This document shows, in pieces, positions 39,711-49,729 of a stretch of DNA of 64,000 nt (position 1 is the stretch's first letter; the number at the start of each line of letters is the position of its first letter). Source of the stretch: Flavobacterium sp. H122 (lineage in GTDB: Bacteria; Bacteroidota; Bacteroidia; Flavobacteriales; Flavobacteriaceae); NCBI RefSeq assembly GCF_004959765.1, contig NZ_SJZD01000001.1, positions 558,001 through 622,000 on the forward strand. Direction: 5' to 3'. The notes beneath the pieces are model-generated. The model did not search any database. It saw only the letters and a program-made list of their open reading frames with translations, and had not been told where the DNA came from. The position numbers and the translations under genes were made by a program.

Positions 39711-40157
39711 ATGCCAAGCATTTTTAACCCAACCGACAATCAAAAAATTATTGACAGAATTAACAAATTAACCCCGGATTCAGAAAGGCAATGGGGAAAG
39801 ATGACAGTCAGCCAAATGCTTTCACACTGCATTGCCCCTATTGATGTTTTACTCGGCAATTCAAAGATAAAAGCCAATTTTATATTCCAGCTTTTAGGAA
39901 GATTGATTAAAAGAAAAATCATTAACGCACCAGAACTCAGTAAAAACAATCCTACCGCTCCTGAATTCATCAGAAAAGAGAACTATGATTTTGATAAAAC
40001 AAAAATAGAATTAATCGAGAAACTGCAACAATTTCAGGATGGTACTAAAGTAATCAAAACTAACCGCCATCCTTTTTTCGGACCAATGTCTTCTCAGGAT
40101 TGGGATACACTGCAATGGAAACACCTTGACCATCATTTAAGACAGTTCGGCGTGTAA
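39711..40157 (+). CDS. DUF1569 (DinB-like) protein
   Basis: 148 residues. It opens with FNPTDNQKIIDRINKLTPDSERQWGKMTVSQMLSHC, the DUF1569 signature, and ends QWKHLDHHLRQFG. The fold is DinB/YfiT-like, with putative metal-binding His (HC near 39-40, H139/H140). Last gene of the GNAT-methyltransferase run. Function unknown. Confidence 0.88.
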   Translation: MPSIFNPTDNQKIIDRINKLTPDSERQWGKMTVSQMLSHCIAPIDVLLGNSKIKANFIFQLLGRLIKRKIINAPELSKNNPTAPEFIRKENYDFDKTKIELIEKLQQFQDGTKVIKTNRHPFFGPMSSQDWDTLQWKHLDHHLRQFGV

Positions 40158-40159
40158 TT

Positions 40160-41305
40160 TTACCTCTTCGATTTTGAATATTCTTCCATATTCAAATCGT
40201 TATCGAACGGACTTTTAGTAAAAGGGTACACAGCTTGTTTTATATACCCTTTCGGAAAATCAGTTTCAAGCAGGCCTGTATCTTCCGGCCAAACATTATC
40301 AGGCAGGTAATACGTTCCGAATATCTTGTCTATAAAGGGAAAAATTGTTGCAAAGTTTTTTCCGTAATATTCAGAATCCTTACAATGATGCCAGTGATGG
40401 TATTGGGGTGTTGCAAAAATATATTTAAGAATTCCAAAATTTATCCGTGTATTTGCATGGATAAGAACGGCATGAATGGCCATGAAAATAACATAAATAT
40501 TAAACGTAATTGTTGAAAAACCTAAAACGTAAAGCGGTATAAAAGCCATTGATCTGGTCACAAAAATATCAACGAAATGTGTTCTTGAGCCCGCAAGCCA
40601 ATCCATATTTTCCGTTGAATGATGGATTGAATGAAATCTCCATAAAAAAGTATGGGTATGAAAAAAACGATGCGTCCAATATTGAAATAAATCGGAAATA
40701 AAAAAAGCAAAAAATAACTGGAGTAAAACAGGCTGACTCTGAACAAAACTTTGAATCTCACTTAATCCCATCCATCCAAAAAACAATTTTGCAGGTTGTT
40801 GGGTAATTACACCAAAAAACTGAACTAATAAATGACTTACAACAAAATACACCAGGTCAGTACGCCATTCCTCATGAAAAGTCCGTTGATTTTTACGTTT
40901 GGGAAAAACGATTTCAATAGGAACAAATAAAACAGCCATTAAAAACAAATCCAAAAGCAGCCAATCCAAACCTAAGTGAATATCAGTAGTATGAACACTT
41001 CTTGGACTCACTTCAAATCCTCCAAGAACAATAGCCAATACACAAAACCCAATTCCATACAACGCCCATTTTTTTCTATTGCTTCTAATAAAACTTACAA
41101 CCGCAAAAAAAAGAGATGCAATAATTACCGCGGTCAGCAATATTTTCATTGATTCACCTGTATAGACATTTCTAAATTCAGGAGTTGTAAGCCATTCAGG
41201 ATATTTAAAACAAAAAACCCCTAAAAAAGAAAGTATTCCTAAAAAAACAGAAGCATAACCACTTATTATTCCTTCTCCAAACTTTACAGTCTCTTTAATT
41301 TCCAT
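40160..41305 (-). CDS. Sterol desaturase/fatty-acid hydroxylase family membrane protein
   Basis: 381 residues with about six to seven membrane helices. The di-iron histidine motifs are all present: HRFFHT, WRFHSIHHS and HYHHWHH. Such enzymes hydroxylate or desaturate lipids or carotenoid-like substrates. Sequence does not fix the substrate. Monocistronic, converging on the DUF1569 gene with a two-base gap. Confidence 0.9.
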   Translation of the reverse strand: MEIKETVKFGEGIISGYASVFLGILSFLGVFCFKYPEWLTTPEFRNVYTGESMKILLTAVIIASLFFAVVSFIRSNRKKWALYGIGFCVLAIVLGGFEVSPRSVHTTDIHLGLDWLLLDLFLMAVLFVPIEIVFPKRKNQRTFHEEWRTDLVYFVVSHLLVQFFGVITQQPAKLFFGWMGLSEIQSFVQSQPVLLQLFFAFFISDLFQYWTHRFFHTHTFLWRFHSIHHSTENMDWLAGSRTHFVDIFVTRSMAFIPLYVLGFSTITFNIYVIFMAIHAVLIHANTRINFGILKYIFATPQYHHWHHCKDSEYYGKNFATIFPFIDKIFGTYYLPDNVWPEDTGLLETDFPKGYIKQAVYPFTKSPFDNDLNMEEYSKSKR

Positions 41306-41413
41306 ATACCGAATTGTATTTTAACAAAAATTTTCTCAAATTTAGTTTTTTATATTACTCTGACAATTTTATACAATTAAACTTTTAAACTATTTTTGTC
41401 CAAATTTTAAGTC

Positions 41414-42094
41414 ATGCGTATAGACATTATTACCGTATTACCTGAACTGCTGCGAAGTCCGTTTGAAGGTTCAATTATGAAACGGGCTATAGAAAAAGGC
41501 CTTGTAGAAGTTCATTTTCACAATTTAAGAGACTATGCTCATGACAAACGCAGAAGTATTGATGATTATCAGTTTGGAGGCGGAGCCGGAATGGTGATGA
41601 TGATCCAGCCAATTGACGAATGCATAACCAAACTTAAGTCTGAGCGCAGTTATGACGAAATCATTTATATGACCCCTGACGGAGATACTTTAAATCAACC
41701 AATGGCCAACAAAATGTCGATGTATGAAAATATCATTATTTTATGCGGACATTACAAAGGTGTGGATCAACGCGTACGGGACATGCACATTACTAAAGAA
41801 ATTTCAATAGGTGATTATGTCCTTTCAGGAGGAGAAATTGGAGCTATAGTATTCTGCGATGCGATAATTAGATTGATTCCAGGTGTTTTAAGCGATGAAA
41901 CATCAGCTTTAACAGATAGTTTTCAGGATAATTTACTTTCACCGCCAATCTATACGCGACCGGCCGAATATAAAGGCATGAAAGTACCGGATGTGTTGTT
42001 AAGCGGACACTTTGCCAACATTGAAAAATGGCGTGAAGATAAAGCTTATGAGCACACAAAAAACAGAAGACCGGATTTACTGGAAGGTTTATGA
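41414..42094 (+). CDS. trmD: tRNA (guanine-N1-)-methyltransferase TrmD
   Basis: 226 residues. It begins [13 protein letters not shown] and carries the trefoil-knot SAM motif YVLSGGE ([15 protein letters not shown]), the DQRV signature in GVDQRVRD, and the C-terminal [11 protein letters not shown]. It methylates G37 of tRNAs. A TATTTTTG (41391-41398) -7-like element lies 15 bp before the ATG, so the leader is very short. Confidence 0.96.
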   Translation: MRIDIITVLPELLRSPFEGSIMKRAIEKGLVEVHFHNLRDYAHDKRRSIDDYQFGGGAGMVMMIQPIDECITKLKSERSYDEIIYMTPDGDTLNQPMANKMSMYENIIILCGHYKGVDQRVRDMHITKEISIGDYVLSGGEIGAIVFCDAIIRLIPGVLSDETSALTDSFQDNLLSPPIYTRPAEYKGMKVPDVLLSGHFANIEKWREDKAYEHTKNRRPDLLEGL

Positions 42095-42160
42095 TAAATA
42101 TATCTTAAAAAGAAATATTACAAATTAATCTTTTCTTACTTTTATCATCAAATCTTTATT

Positions 42161-42508
42161 TTGATAAAAAAATTCATCATATTATTTTTTCTAGGAATGT
42201 TTTTATTTCCTTCAAGCGTTCTTGCTTGTGGTTCTGCCATTGAAAAAAATAAAAGTGAAATTTCTTCAAAAAAACAACTGAAAAATTGCTGTAAAAAAAC
42301 TTCTGAAAAAAATAAAGGATGTTCAAAAAAGTGCAAAAACACAAATTGCCAATGTCCAACAAGCAATTGCACTTCATTTATAAATAGAATTTTAACTTTT
42401 GAATTCAACTTGAATACTCCACAAGTAAATCATGATAATTTTAAAAATACTTTATCAGTAATAGAAAACCCTTCTATTTCAATTTGGTCTCCTCCTAAAA
42501 TAAATTAA
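42161..42508 (+). CDS. Cys-rich secreted small protein of the copper locus
   Basis: 115 residues from a TTG start at 42161 (the signal peptide MIKKFIILFFLGMFLFPSSVLAC begins there; no in-frame ATG precedes the signal). The mature part is rich in Cys (CC, C..K.C, NCQC) with many Lys. It resembles secreted metal-binding proteins near copper genes. No firm family. It precedes the HMA-DUF3347 gene by 112 bp. Confidence 0.6.
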   Translation: MIKKFIILFFLGMFLFPSSVLACGSAIEKNKSEISSKKQLKNCCKKTSEKNKGCSKKCKNTNCQCPTSNCTSFINRILTFEFNLNTPQVNHDNFKNTLSVIENPSISIWSPPKIN

Positions 42509-42620
42509 TTCTTACTTATTAATTCTTTACAAATCAGTTATTTACTAAATTAGTAATACTATTTTACGTCATATTATCTTTTGAAAAGGTAATTGGCAAT
42601 TAATACTTAAAAATAAATTT

Positions 42621-43481
42621 ATGAAATCATTAAAATATTTATTGATGGCATTTATAATGCTGTCAATTACTGCATGTGAAGCACAAATTCAAAATGCAAA
42701 AAAACAAACCGTAAAAATTAGCGGAAACTGTGAAATGTGCAAAAAAACAATTGAAAACGCTGGAAATATAAAAAAAATAGCAAAAGTAAATTGGAATAAA
42801 GACACTAAAGAAGCTGAAATTACCTTTAATTCAAAAAAAACAAATATTGATGCTGTTTTAAAAAGAATAGCAATTGCTGGTTATGACAACGAAAAGTATT
42901 TGGCTAGTGCCGAAAGCTATGCTAAACTACCTGAATGTTGTCAATACGAGAGAGAAAAGAGAGAAGTTGTTGTTAACACTAAAAATGACAATCATAATGA
43001 ACATGAAACTCACGCCAATACAGCATCAGCCAAAGAAACAACTATTCAAAAAAACCAACTGCAACCTATTTTTGATGTTTATTTCAAAATAAAAGATGCT
43101 CTAGTTGCTACCAATGGAAGCTTAACATCGGAAAGTGCAAAAGCAATGACAAAACTTATTTCTGAAGTAAAAATGGAAGAATTAAGTACAGAAGAGCATA
43201 ACGTTTGGATGAAAGTAATGAATGAACTTAAAGAAGATGCGCAACATATTAGCGAAACTAAAGATACCGGGCATCAAAGAGATCATTTTACTACACTTTC
43301 AAAAAGAATCTATGAGTTGCTAAAAGTTTCAAAAAAATCTTCCTCAACTTATTTAATGTTCTGCCCAATGTTTAATAATGGTAAAGGAGCAAACTGGCTA
43401 AGCAAAGAAGAAGAAATAAAAAATCCTTATTACGGAAACAAAATGCTTAGTTGTGGCTCTGTACAAGAAATAATAAAATAA
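42621..43481 (+). CDS. HMA-DUF3347 copper-related lipoprotein/periplasmic protein
   Basis: 286 residues. Signal peptide with lipobox ITAC near residue 19. HMA-like domain with metal-binding GNCEMCKK (about 35-42), then a His-rich linker (NHNEHETHAN), then DUF3347 (about 150-286: YFKIKDALVATN, MFCPMFNNGKGANWLSKEEEIKNPYYG), a domain also found at the C-terminus of CusB-like adaptors. Likely copper or other metal sequestration in the periplasm. Confidence 0.85.
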   Translation: MKSLKYLLMAFIMLSITACEAQIQNAKKQTVKISGNCEMCKKTIENAGNIKKIAKVNWNKDTKEAEITFNSKKTNIDAVLKRIAIAGYDNEKYLASAESYAKLPECCQYEREKREVVVNTKNDNHNEHETHANTASAKETTIQKNQLQPIFDVYFKIKDALVATNGSLTSESAKAMTKLISEVKMEELSTEEHNVWMKVMNELKEDAQHISETKDTGHQRDHFTTLSKRIYELLKVSKKSSSTYLMFCPMFNNGKGANWLSKEEEIKNPYYGNKMLSCGSVQEIIK

Positions 43482-43548
43482 AGGAATTAAACAAGAGGTT
43501 TTTTAATTCAAAAGCTTCTTGTTTATAACTCAAATAACTTTATATATT

Positions 43549-45777
43549 ATGTATACTCGACTTAATTTCAGTCTTTTTACAATCTTCTTCTTTTTACCCC
43601 AAACATCTAAAGCCCAAAAGATTGTAAAATATGAACTTCATATTAAGGATACTATTGTAAATTTTGCTGATATAGAAAAACATGCTATAGCCGTTAATGG
43701 GCAAATTCCAATGCCTACCCTCCATTTTACAGAAGGTGATATTGCTGAAATTGTAGTTTTCAATGAAATGGATGTTGAAACTGCATTACATTGGCACGGT
43801 TTGTTTTTACCCAACAAAGAAGATGGTGTACCTTATTTGACACAAATGCCCATAAAACCGCATTCAACATATACCTATTCCTTTCCTATCATTCAACATG
43901 GAACACATTGGTACCATAGTCATTCAGGTCTTCAGGAACAAATTGGGATGTATGGTTTAATGATATTGGAAAAGAAAAAAAATGCAACCAATTTCAGAAA
44001 AGAAATTGATGACTTACCCACAGTACCATTAATCTTAAGTGAATGGTCAAATAGTAATCCTCATAATATCCATAGGATGTTACACAATGCATCAGATTGG
44101 TTCGCTATAAAAAAAGGCACAACCCAAAGTTATGCCGAATCCATAAGACAGGGACATTTCAAGACTAAACTAACAAACGAATGGAAAAGAATGAATGCCA
44201 TGGATGTTAGCGATGTTTATTATGAAAAATTCCTCATCAATGGACAAAATGAAAACCAGTTATCCCAATTTAAAGCTGGTGATAAAGTCCGTTTAAGAAT
44301 TGCCAATGGCGGTGCATCATCAAATTTCTGGCTCACCTATGCAGGAGGAAAAATAACTGTTGTTGCTAGTGATGGTAATGATGTAGAACCTGTAAGTGTA
44401 GACAGGCTTTTAATTGCAGTTTCTGAAACTTATGATGTAATTATAGAAATTCCGGAAAAAGGAATTTCATATGAATTCTTAGCAACTCCTGAAGATCGAA
44501 CAAATTCAGCATCAGTTTTTATTGGTGAAGGGAAAAAGCAAATTGCCAACCCTTTACCTAAATTAAAATATTTTGAAGGAATGAAGATGATGAATGACAT
44601 GATGAAAATGAACGGAGATTTAAATGACATGGACATGAATATGAGTCTGAATAAAATGGACATGAATGTAGTTATGTATCCCGAAATAACAGGAGAAGTC
44701 AATAACAATAAAAGGAAAGACCATTCGAATCATTCTGAGGACAAATACAATGCCAACGCTCTTTCAGATATTGTTACACTCAATTATGGTATGCTAAAAT
44801 CTACTAGTAAAACAAATCTCCCTAAAGAAATTCCAGTCAAAAAAATACGATTTGAACTTTCTGGAAACATGAATAGATATGTTTGGAGTTTAGACAATAA
44901 AGTAATTTCAGAAAGCGATAAAATTTTAGTTAAAAAAGGTGAAGTACTTCAAATTACACTTTACAATGGTTCTATGATGCGCCATCCAATGCATTTACAT
45001 GGTCATGATTTTAGGGTTTTAAATGAAAAAGGAGATTATTCTCCATTAAAAAACGTTATTGATATAATGCCTATGGAAACTGATGTAATCGAATTTGAAG
45101 CAAATAAAGAGGGCGACTGGTTTTTTCATTGTCATATTTTATATCACATGATGAGTGGAATGGGAAGAATTATCAGTTATCAAAATCAAGAAAAAAATCC
45201 ACTTATTCCTAATCCTAAATTTGCTCAAAGAAAGTTATTTGCTGATGATAGGGCTTTTCATTTTATGGCAGAAAATGATTTTGCCACAAACGGCAACGAC
45301 GGAATGTTTATGTTACAAAATACCCGTTGGAGCATAGGTACCGAATGGCGTTTAGGATACAATGAAATGCACGGTTACGAAACTGAAACCCATATAGGTA
45401 GGTATATAGACAAAATGCAATGGTTTATGCCATTCATTGGATTTGATTGGAGGTACAGAAAACATGAAAATTCAGAAAAAAATATTTTCAACCAAGAAAA
45501 TACAAAAGACAAACGGGCTCAAATCAGTTTAGGATTTGAATATACACTTCCAATGTTGATTAAATTTCAAAGTGAAATATTTCAAGATGGTTATTTTCGT
45601 ATTCAACTATACAGAGAAGATATTCCTGTATCAAAACGTTTAAGAGGTCATTTCATGATTAATACTGACAAAGAATATATGTTAGGGCTAGGTTATATCA
45701 TTACACAAAATTTTGGTTTTAAAACTCATTATGACAGTGATATGGGGCTTGGAATAGGTTTAACTCTAAATTATTAA
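43549..45777 (+). CDS. Multicopper oxidase fused to a CopB-like outer-membrane barrel
   Basis: 742 residues from the ATG at 43549, where the signal peptide starts (ends TSKAQ). Copper ligands are HWHG, HWYHSHSG, HPMHLHGH and HCHILYHMMSGM, as in CopA-type oxidases. Between the second and third cupredoxin domains is a Met/Asp-rich insertion (about 355-385). From about 590 a beta-barrel of CopB type follows (WRLGYNEMHGYE, FIGFDWRYRKHE, GLGIGLTLNY). The two normally separate copper-resistance proteins are joined, which would hold the oxidase at the inner face of the outer membrane. Confidence 0.88.
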   Translation: MYTRLNFSLFTIFFFLPQTSKAQKIVKYELHIKDTIVNFADIEKHAIAVNGQIPMPTLHFTEGDIAEIVVFNEMDVETALHWHGLFLPNKEDGVPYLTQMPIKPHSTYTYSFPIIQHGTHWYHSHSGLQEQIGMYGLMILEKKKNATNFRKEIDDLPTVPLILSEWSNSNPHNIHRMLHNASDWFAIKKGTTQSYAESIRQGHFKTKLTNEWKRMNAMDVSDVYYEKFLINGQNENQLSQFKAGDKVRLRIANGGASSNFWLTYAGGKITVVASDGNDVEPVSVDRLLIAVSETYDVIIEIPEKGISYEFLATPEDRTNSASVFIGEGKKQIANPLPKLKYFEGMKMMNDMMKMNGDLNDMDMNMSLNKMDMNVVMYPEITGEVNNNKRKDHSNHSEDKYNANALSDIVTLNYGMLKSTSKTNLPKEIPVKKIRFELSGNMNRYVWSLDNKVISESDKILVKKGEVLQITLYNGSMMRHPMHLHGHDFRVLNEKGDYSPLKNVIDIMPMETDVIEFEANKEGDWFFHCHILYHMMSGMGRIISYQNQEKNPLIPNPKFAQRKLFADDRAFHFMAENDFATNGNDGMFMLQNTRWSIGTEWRLGYNEMHGYETETHIGRYIDKMQWFMPFIGFDWRYRKHENSEKNIFNQENTKDKRAQISLGFEYTLPMLIKFQSEIFQDGYFRIQLYREDIPVSKRLRGHFMINTDKEYMLGLGYIITQNFGFKTHYDSDMGLGIGLTLNY

Positions 45778-45840
45778 TCATTAATAGAAACGATTGAAAA
45801 AATATTTAATCATTATCTTTTCAGATTTGTTTTTTTTAAC

Positions 45841-45848
45841 TAATTTTG
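45841..45848 (+). promoter_or_regulatory. -7 element of the rplS promoter
   Basis: TAATTTTG matches TAnnTTTG, 72 bases before the rplS ATG. No TTG is found at the usual spacing, so it is a partial match. Confidence 0.4.
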
Positions 45849-45919
45849 CCCCACATTTGACCAACCTCTGGCGAAAACCGTGAATGTTGCTCAGATTTAA
45901 ACCATAATAATTTATTAAA

Positions 45920-46270
45920 ATGGCAAATTTATTAGATTTCGTAAATAACGAAATTTCTCAAAAGAAAGATTTCCCTGCTTTTGGTGCTGGTGACACTATC
46001 ACTGTGTACTACGAAATTAAAGAGGGTGAAAAAACAAGAACTCAGTTCTTTAAAGGAGTTGTAATCCAAAGAAGAGGTACTGGTGCTACTGAAACTTTTA
46101 CAATCCGTAAAATGTCAGGAGCTGTAGGTGTAGAACGTATCTTCCCTGTTAACATGCCGGCGTTACAAAAAATTGAAGTTAACCAAAAAGGTAAAGTTCG
46201 TAGAGCTCGTATCTTCTACTTCAGAGATCTTACTGGTAAAAAAGCAAAAATCAAAGAAAGACGTAAATAA
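45920..46270 (+). CDS. rplS: 50S ribosomal protein L19
   Basis: 116 residues, standard length. It contains FGAGDTITVYYEIKEGEKTRTQ, FKGVVIQRRGTGATETFTIRK and RRARIFYFRDLTGKKAKIKER, all diagnostic of L19. It contacts the 30S-50S interface. Monocistronic here, with TrmD 3.8 kb upstream. Confidence 0.98.
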   Translation: MANLLDFVNNEISQKKDFPAFGAGDTITVYYEIKEGEKTRTQFFKGVVIQRRGTGATETFTIRKMSGAVGVERIFPVNMPALQKIEVNQKGKVRRARIFYFRDLTGKKAKIKERRK

Positions 46271-46291
46271 TCTTTTTTTAAATCATAAAAC

Positions 46292-46317
46292 AGCCTCGGA
46301 ATTTCCGGGGCTTTTTT
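46292..46317 (+). terminator. Terminator of rplS
   Basis: AGCCTCGGAA and TTCCGGGGCT pair with one wobble and run into T6. Confidence 0.8.
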
Positions 46318-46418
46318 GTGACCACACACAATCCAAACATACAAAAGCAAAAAAACCCTATAAAACAATTTACGGGGTTTATAATTTATGAGCTTTAAAA
46401 CTCAATATACATATTCTT

Positions 46419-46757
46419 TTATTCTGGTTTAAACTTCACAACAAATGAATACAACTTACCTGGAGTCATAACACCCTTTTCCACTTTTTGATAATTTAAT
46501 TTTTGAATTAAATGAGATTTAAAAGCTTCATTTTTCGTATTCACCTGTAACACTACAAGCTCGTTATCACTGTTAACCATTGCAGAGAATCTGATTGTTT
46601 CAGCTTTTTCAAAATCCTCATTAATAGTTAGAGTTCCTAACATCTTAGTTATATTTACTACTGCTTTTGGATAATCATCAACCGGCTTAACATCATTTGC
46701 TTTTGCAAACGTTACATTCATTAATAAAACACCTAATAAAAGCATTAATTTTTTCAT
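46419..46757 (-). CDS. Small secreted protein, unknown function
   Basis: 112 residues with a signal peptide (ending AKAND or TFAKA). The mature part (KAVVNITKMLGTLTINEDFEKAETIRFSAMVNSDNELVVLQVNT) is predicted to be alpha/beta. Paralogues are common in flavobacteria, but I cannot name a domain. Monocistronic. Confidence 0.75.
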   Translation of the reverse strand: MKKLMLLLGVLLMNVTFAKANDVKPVDDYPKAVVNITKMLGTLTINEDFEKAETIRFSAMVNSDNELVVLQVNTKNEAFKSHLIQKLNYQKVEKGVMTPGKLYSFVVKFKPE

Positions 46758-47079
46758 GGTTTCTTTTTTTTATTTGTTTAAGATTACACTGCAAATGTAG
46801 AGCAGTTTTTCTTACAAAAAATTGTTTTTCAACAACTTAACCTAATTTTAATTTTAGAAATGACTTAAAAATAATCATATTATTAATCTGCTTACAAAAG
46901 ACAAAAAAGCTTAACAACAATTAAAAAACTAAAGAATTTTATTACAAATAATAAAATTTAATCTACTCAGACAGACTACATTAAATTAACATTCGATAAA
47001 ACAAAAAACAGAAACCAACAAAAAAGCCTTGGTTCTCACCAAGGCTTCCTATTTATTTGATAAAAAATTTATCTACATA
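46758..47079. other. 322-bp intergenic region
   Basis: No gene is seen. It contains the upstream region of the small secreted gene (leftward) and, at its right end, the terminator of sucC. The rest is simple AT-rich sequence with no long dyad. Confidence 0.6.
47021..47049 (-). terminator. Terminator of sucC
   Basis: AAGCCTTGG (47024-47032) and CCAAGGCTT (47039-47047) form a 9-bp stem around TTCTCA; leftward the stem runs into T-rich sequence. Confidence 0.82.
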
Positions 47080-48273
47080 TTAGCTTAAAGCAGCTTTTAC
47101 CTGATCAGCAGCTTCCTGAAATTGAACAGCTGATAAGATAGGCATACCTGAATTATCAATTAATTCTTTAGCAATTTCTGCATTTGTACCCTGCAAACGA
47201 ACAATGATAGGCACTTTAATATCATCACCCATATTTTTGTAAGCATCTACAACACCTTGAGCAACACGGTCACAACGAACGATACCACCAAAGATATTGA
47301 TTAAGATAGCTTTTACATTAGGATCTTTTAAAATGATACGGAAAGCAGTCTCTACACGTTTAGCATCAGCAGTACCACCTACGTCAAGGAAGTTAGCCGG
47401 CTCAAAACCTGCATATTTAATTAAGTCCATAGTAGCCATTGCCAAACCGGCACCGTTTACCATACAACCTACTGTACCATCTAAATCAACATAGTTTAAT
47501 CCAGCTTCTTTAGCTTCTACTTCAATTGGACGCTCTTCAGTAATATCACGCATTTCTGCTAAATCAGTATGACGGTATAAAGCATTGTCATCCAACGATA
47601 CTTTAGCATCAACTGCCATAATTTTATTGTCAGAAGTTTTTAATACCGGGTTGATTTCAAACATTGATGAATCAGATCCAATGTAAGCCTTATATAAAGC
47701 ATCCACAAATTTGATCATTTCTTTGAAAGCATCACCAGATAGACCTAAGTTAAAAGCAATTCTTCTAGCTTGAAAACCTTGTAAACCTACTGCCGGATCA
47801 ATTTCTTCAGTAAAGATTTTATCCGGAGTGTGCTCAGCCACTTCTTCAATATCCATACCGCCTTCAGTAGAATACATGATCATATTGCGACCTGTACCTC
47901 TGTTTAAAAGCACAGACATATAGAATTCTTTAGTCTCACTTTCTCCAGGATAGTATACATCTTCAGCCACTAACACTTTGTGAACTTTTTTACCAGTTGG
48001 AGGTGTTTGAGGTGTAATCAAATCCATACCAATGATCTGACCTGCAATTTCTTTAACCTGGTCTAAATTTTTAGCCAACTTAACTCCTCCTCCTTTTCCA
48101 CGGCCACCAGCGTGAATTTGAGCTTTAATTACGTGCCAGCCCGTACCAGTTTCATCAGTAAGTTGTTTTGCTTTTGCAACCGCTTCTTCAGCATTGTGTG
48201 CAACATAACCACGTTGTACACGCACACCGTAGCTTGCTAATATCTGTTTTCCTTGATATTCGTGTAAATTCAT
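47080..48273 (-). CDS. sucC: Succinyl-CoA synthetase (ADP-forming) beta subunit
   Basis: 397 residues from the ATG at 48273; the in-frame start at 48306 adds 11 residues unlike the family. Begins [12 protein letters not shown], contains [14 protein letters not shown] (ATP-grasp) and [19 protein letters not shown], and ends in the canonical region [13 protein letters not shown]. It forms the heterotetramer with SucD in the TCA cycle; no sucD gene lies beside it here. Confidence 0.97.
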   Translation of the reverse strand: MNLHEYQGKQILASYGVRVQRGYVAHNAEEAVAKAKQLTDETGTGWHVIKAQIHAGGRGKGGGVKLAKNLDQVKEIAGQIIGMDLITPQTPPTGKKVHKVLVAEDVYYPGESETKEFYMSVLLNRGTGRNMIMYSTEGGMDIEEVAEHTPDKIFTEEIDPAVGLQGFQARRIAFNLGLSGDAFKEMIKFVDALYKAYIGSDSSMFEINPVLKTSDNKIMAVDAKVSLDDNALYRHTDLAEMRDITEERPIEVEAKEAGLNYVDLDGTVGCMVNGAGLAMATMDLIKYAGFEPANFLDVGGTADAKRVETAFRIILKDPNVKAILINIFGGIVRCDRVAQGVVDAYKNMGDDIKVPIIVRLQGTNAEIAKELIDNSGMPILSAVQFQEAADQVKAALS

Positions 48274-48456
48274 AATATTTTTTTTGACTTTTATAAAGTG
48301 CCACAAAAATAATAAATATCTTAAGAATATAACACTTAAATCATTATTCTTTTTACGTGATTTTATAACAAAAACACACTTTTTGTTATGTATAAAACTT
48401 TTTGTTTTATTTTTATGTTATTTGTTTAATAATTTTAATATATCTTTATATAACAT

Positions 48457-48464
48457 TAGTTTTG
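48457..48464 (+). promoter_or_regulatory. -7 element of the lysA promoter
   Basis: TAGTTTTG matches TAnnTTTG and sits 17 bases before the lysA ATG. An upstream TTG at proper spacing is not seen. Confidence 0.4.
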
Positions 48465-48480
48465 CCAAAAAATTGAAAAA

Positions 48481-49686
48481 ATGGAATCACAACAACTTTT
48501 ACAAATCGCAAATGATTTTGGAGCTCCCGTATATGTTTACGATGCCCAAAAAATTGAATCGCAGTATCATAGATTAACTAATGCTTTTTCTAAGGTAGAA
48601 AAGCTTCAGATTAATTATGCGGTAAAAGCATTGTCAAACATTTCAATTTTAAAGTTGTTTAAAAAGCTTGATTCAGGATTGGATACTGTTTCAATTCAGG
48701 AAGTCAGACTGGGCTTGCATGCAGGTTTTTCGCCTGAAAAAATAATATATACTCCTAATGGAGTTTCTTTACAGGAAATTGAAGAAGCTGCGGCATTAGG
48801 CGTACAAATCAATATCGACAATCTATCAATTTTAGAGCAGTTTGGAGCAAAACATCCGAATACACCAGTTTGTATTAGAATTAATCCACATGTAATGGCC
48901 GGAGGAAATTCAAATATCTCTGTAGGACATATCGACAGTAAATTCGGGATTTCAATCCATCAATTGCCTCATATCCTGAGAATTGTCGAAAATACCAATA
49001 TGCATATTAACGGAATCCACATGCACACAGGTTCCGACATTCTGGACATTGAAGTATTCTTATACGCAGCAGAAATTTTATTTGATACCGCAAGACATTT
49101 CAAAACTTTGGATTTTATCGATTTTGGAAGCGGTTTTAAAGTACCTTACAAAAAAGGTGATATTGAAACTGATGTTGAGGAATTAGGTAAAAAATTAACA
49201 AAAAGATTTTTAGCTTTTGAAAAAGAATATGGCCGTGAATTAACATTGATGTTTGAACCGGGCAAATTTTTAGTGAGTGAGGCCGGATATTTTTTAGCAA
49301 AAGTAAATGTGGTTAAACAAACAACTTCAACTGTTTTTGCAGGAATTGATACTGGTTTTAATCATTTAATCAGACCTATGCTTTACGGTTCAGAACATTA
49401 TATTGAAAATATTTCACACCCTAAAGGCAAAGAACGTTTTTATTCGGTAGTTGGATACATTTGTGAAACAGATACCTTTGGCACCAACAGAAGAATCACT
49501 GAAATTAAAGAAGGCGATATTCTAAGTTTTAGAAATGCCGGTGCTTACTGTTTCAGTATGTCTTCCAATTACAACTCCCGTTTCAAACCGGCAGAGGTGC
49601 TTTGGAATGACAGCAAAGCATATTTGATACGCCAACAGGAAACTTTTGATGATTTATTGCGAAATCAGATTGAAATAGAATTATAA
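48481..49686 (+). CDS. lysA: Diaminopimelate decarboxylase
   Basis: 401 residues, normal length. PLP Lys49 is in NYAVKALSN. The PLP-phosphate site is HMHTGSDI and GSGFKVPYKK. The substrate/dimer motif GYICETDTFG follows. It makes lysine from meso-diaminopimelate. Monocistronic, ending in a 26-bp perfect palindromic terminator. Confidence 0.96.
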   Translation: MESQQLLQIANDFGAPVYVYDAQKIESQYHRLTNAFSKVEKLQINYAVKALSNISILKLFKKLDSGLDTVSIQEVRLGLHAGFSPEKIIYTPNGVSLQEIEEAAALGVQINIDNLSILEQFGAKHPNTPVCIRINPHVMAGGNSNISVGHIDSKFGISIHQLPHILRIVENTNMHINGIHMHTGSDILDIEVFLYAAEILFDTARHFKTLDFIDFGSGFKVPYKKGDIETDVEELGKKLTKRFLAFEKEYGRELTLMFEPGKFLVSEAGYFLAKVNVVKQTTSTVFAGIDTGFNHLIRPMLYGSEHYIENISHPKGKERFYSVVGYICETDTFGTNRRITEIKEGDILSFRNAGAYCFSMSSNYNSRFKPAEVLWNDSKAYLIRQQETFDDLLRNQIEIEL

Positions 49687-49701
49687 TTTCCAATTAAATA
49701 G

Positions 49702-49728
49702 AAACGGGCTGAAATTTCAGCCCGTTTT
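49702..49728. terminator. Perfect palindromic terminator shared by lysA and the M14 gene
   Basis: AAACGGGCTGAAA and TTTCAGCCCGTTT form a continuous 26-bp palindrome (49702-49727). It serves both converging genes. Confidence 0.88.
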
Positions 49729-49729
49729 C

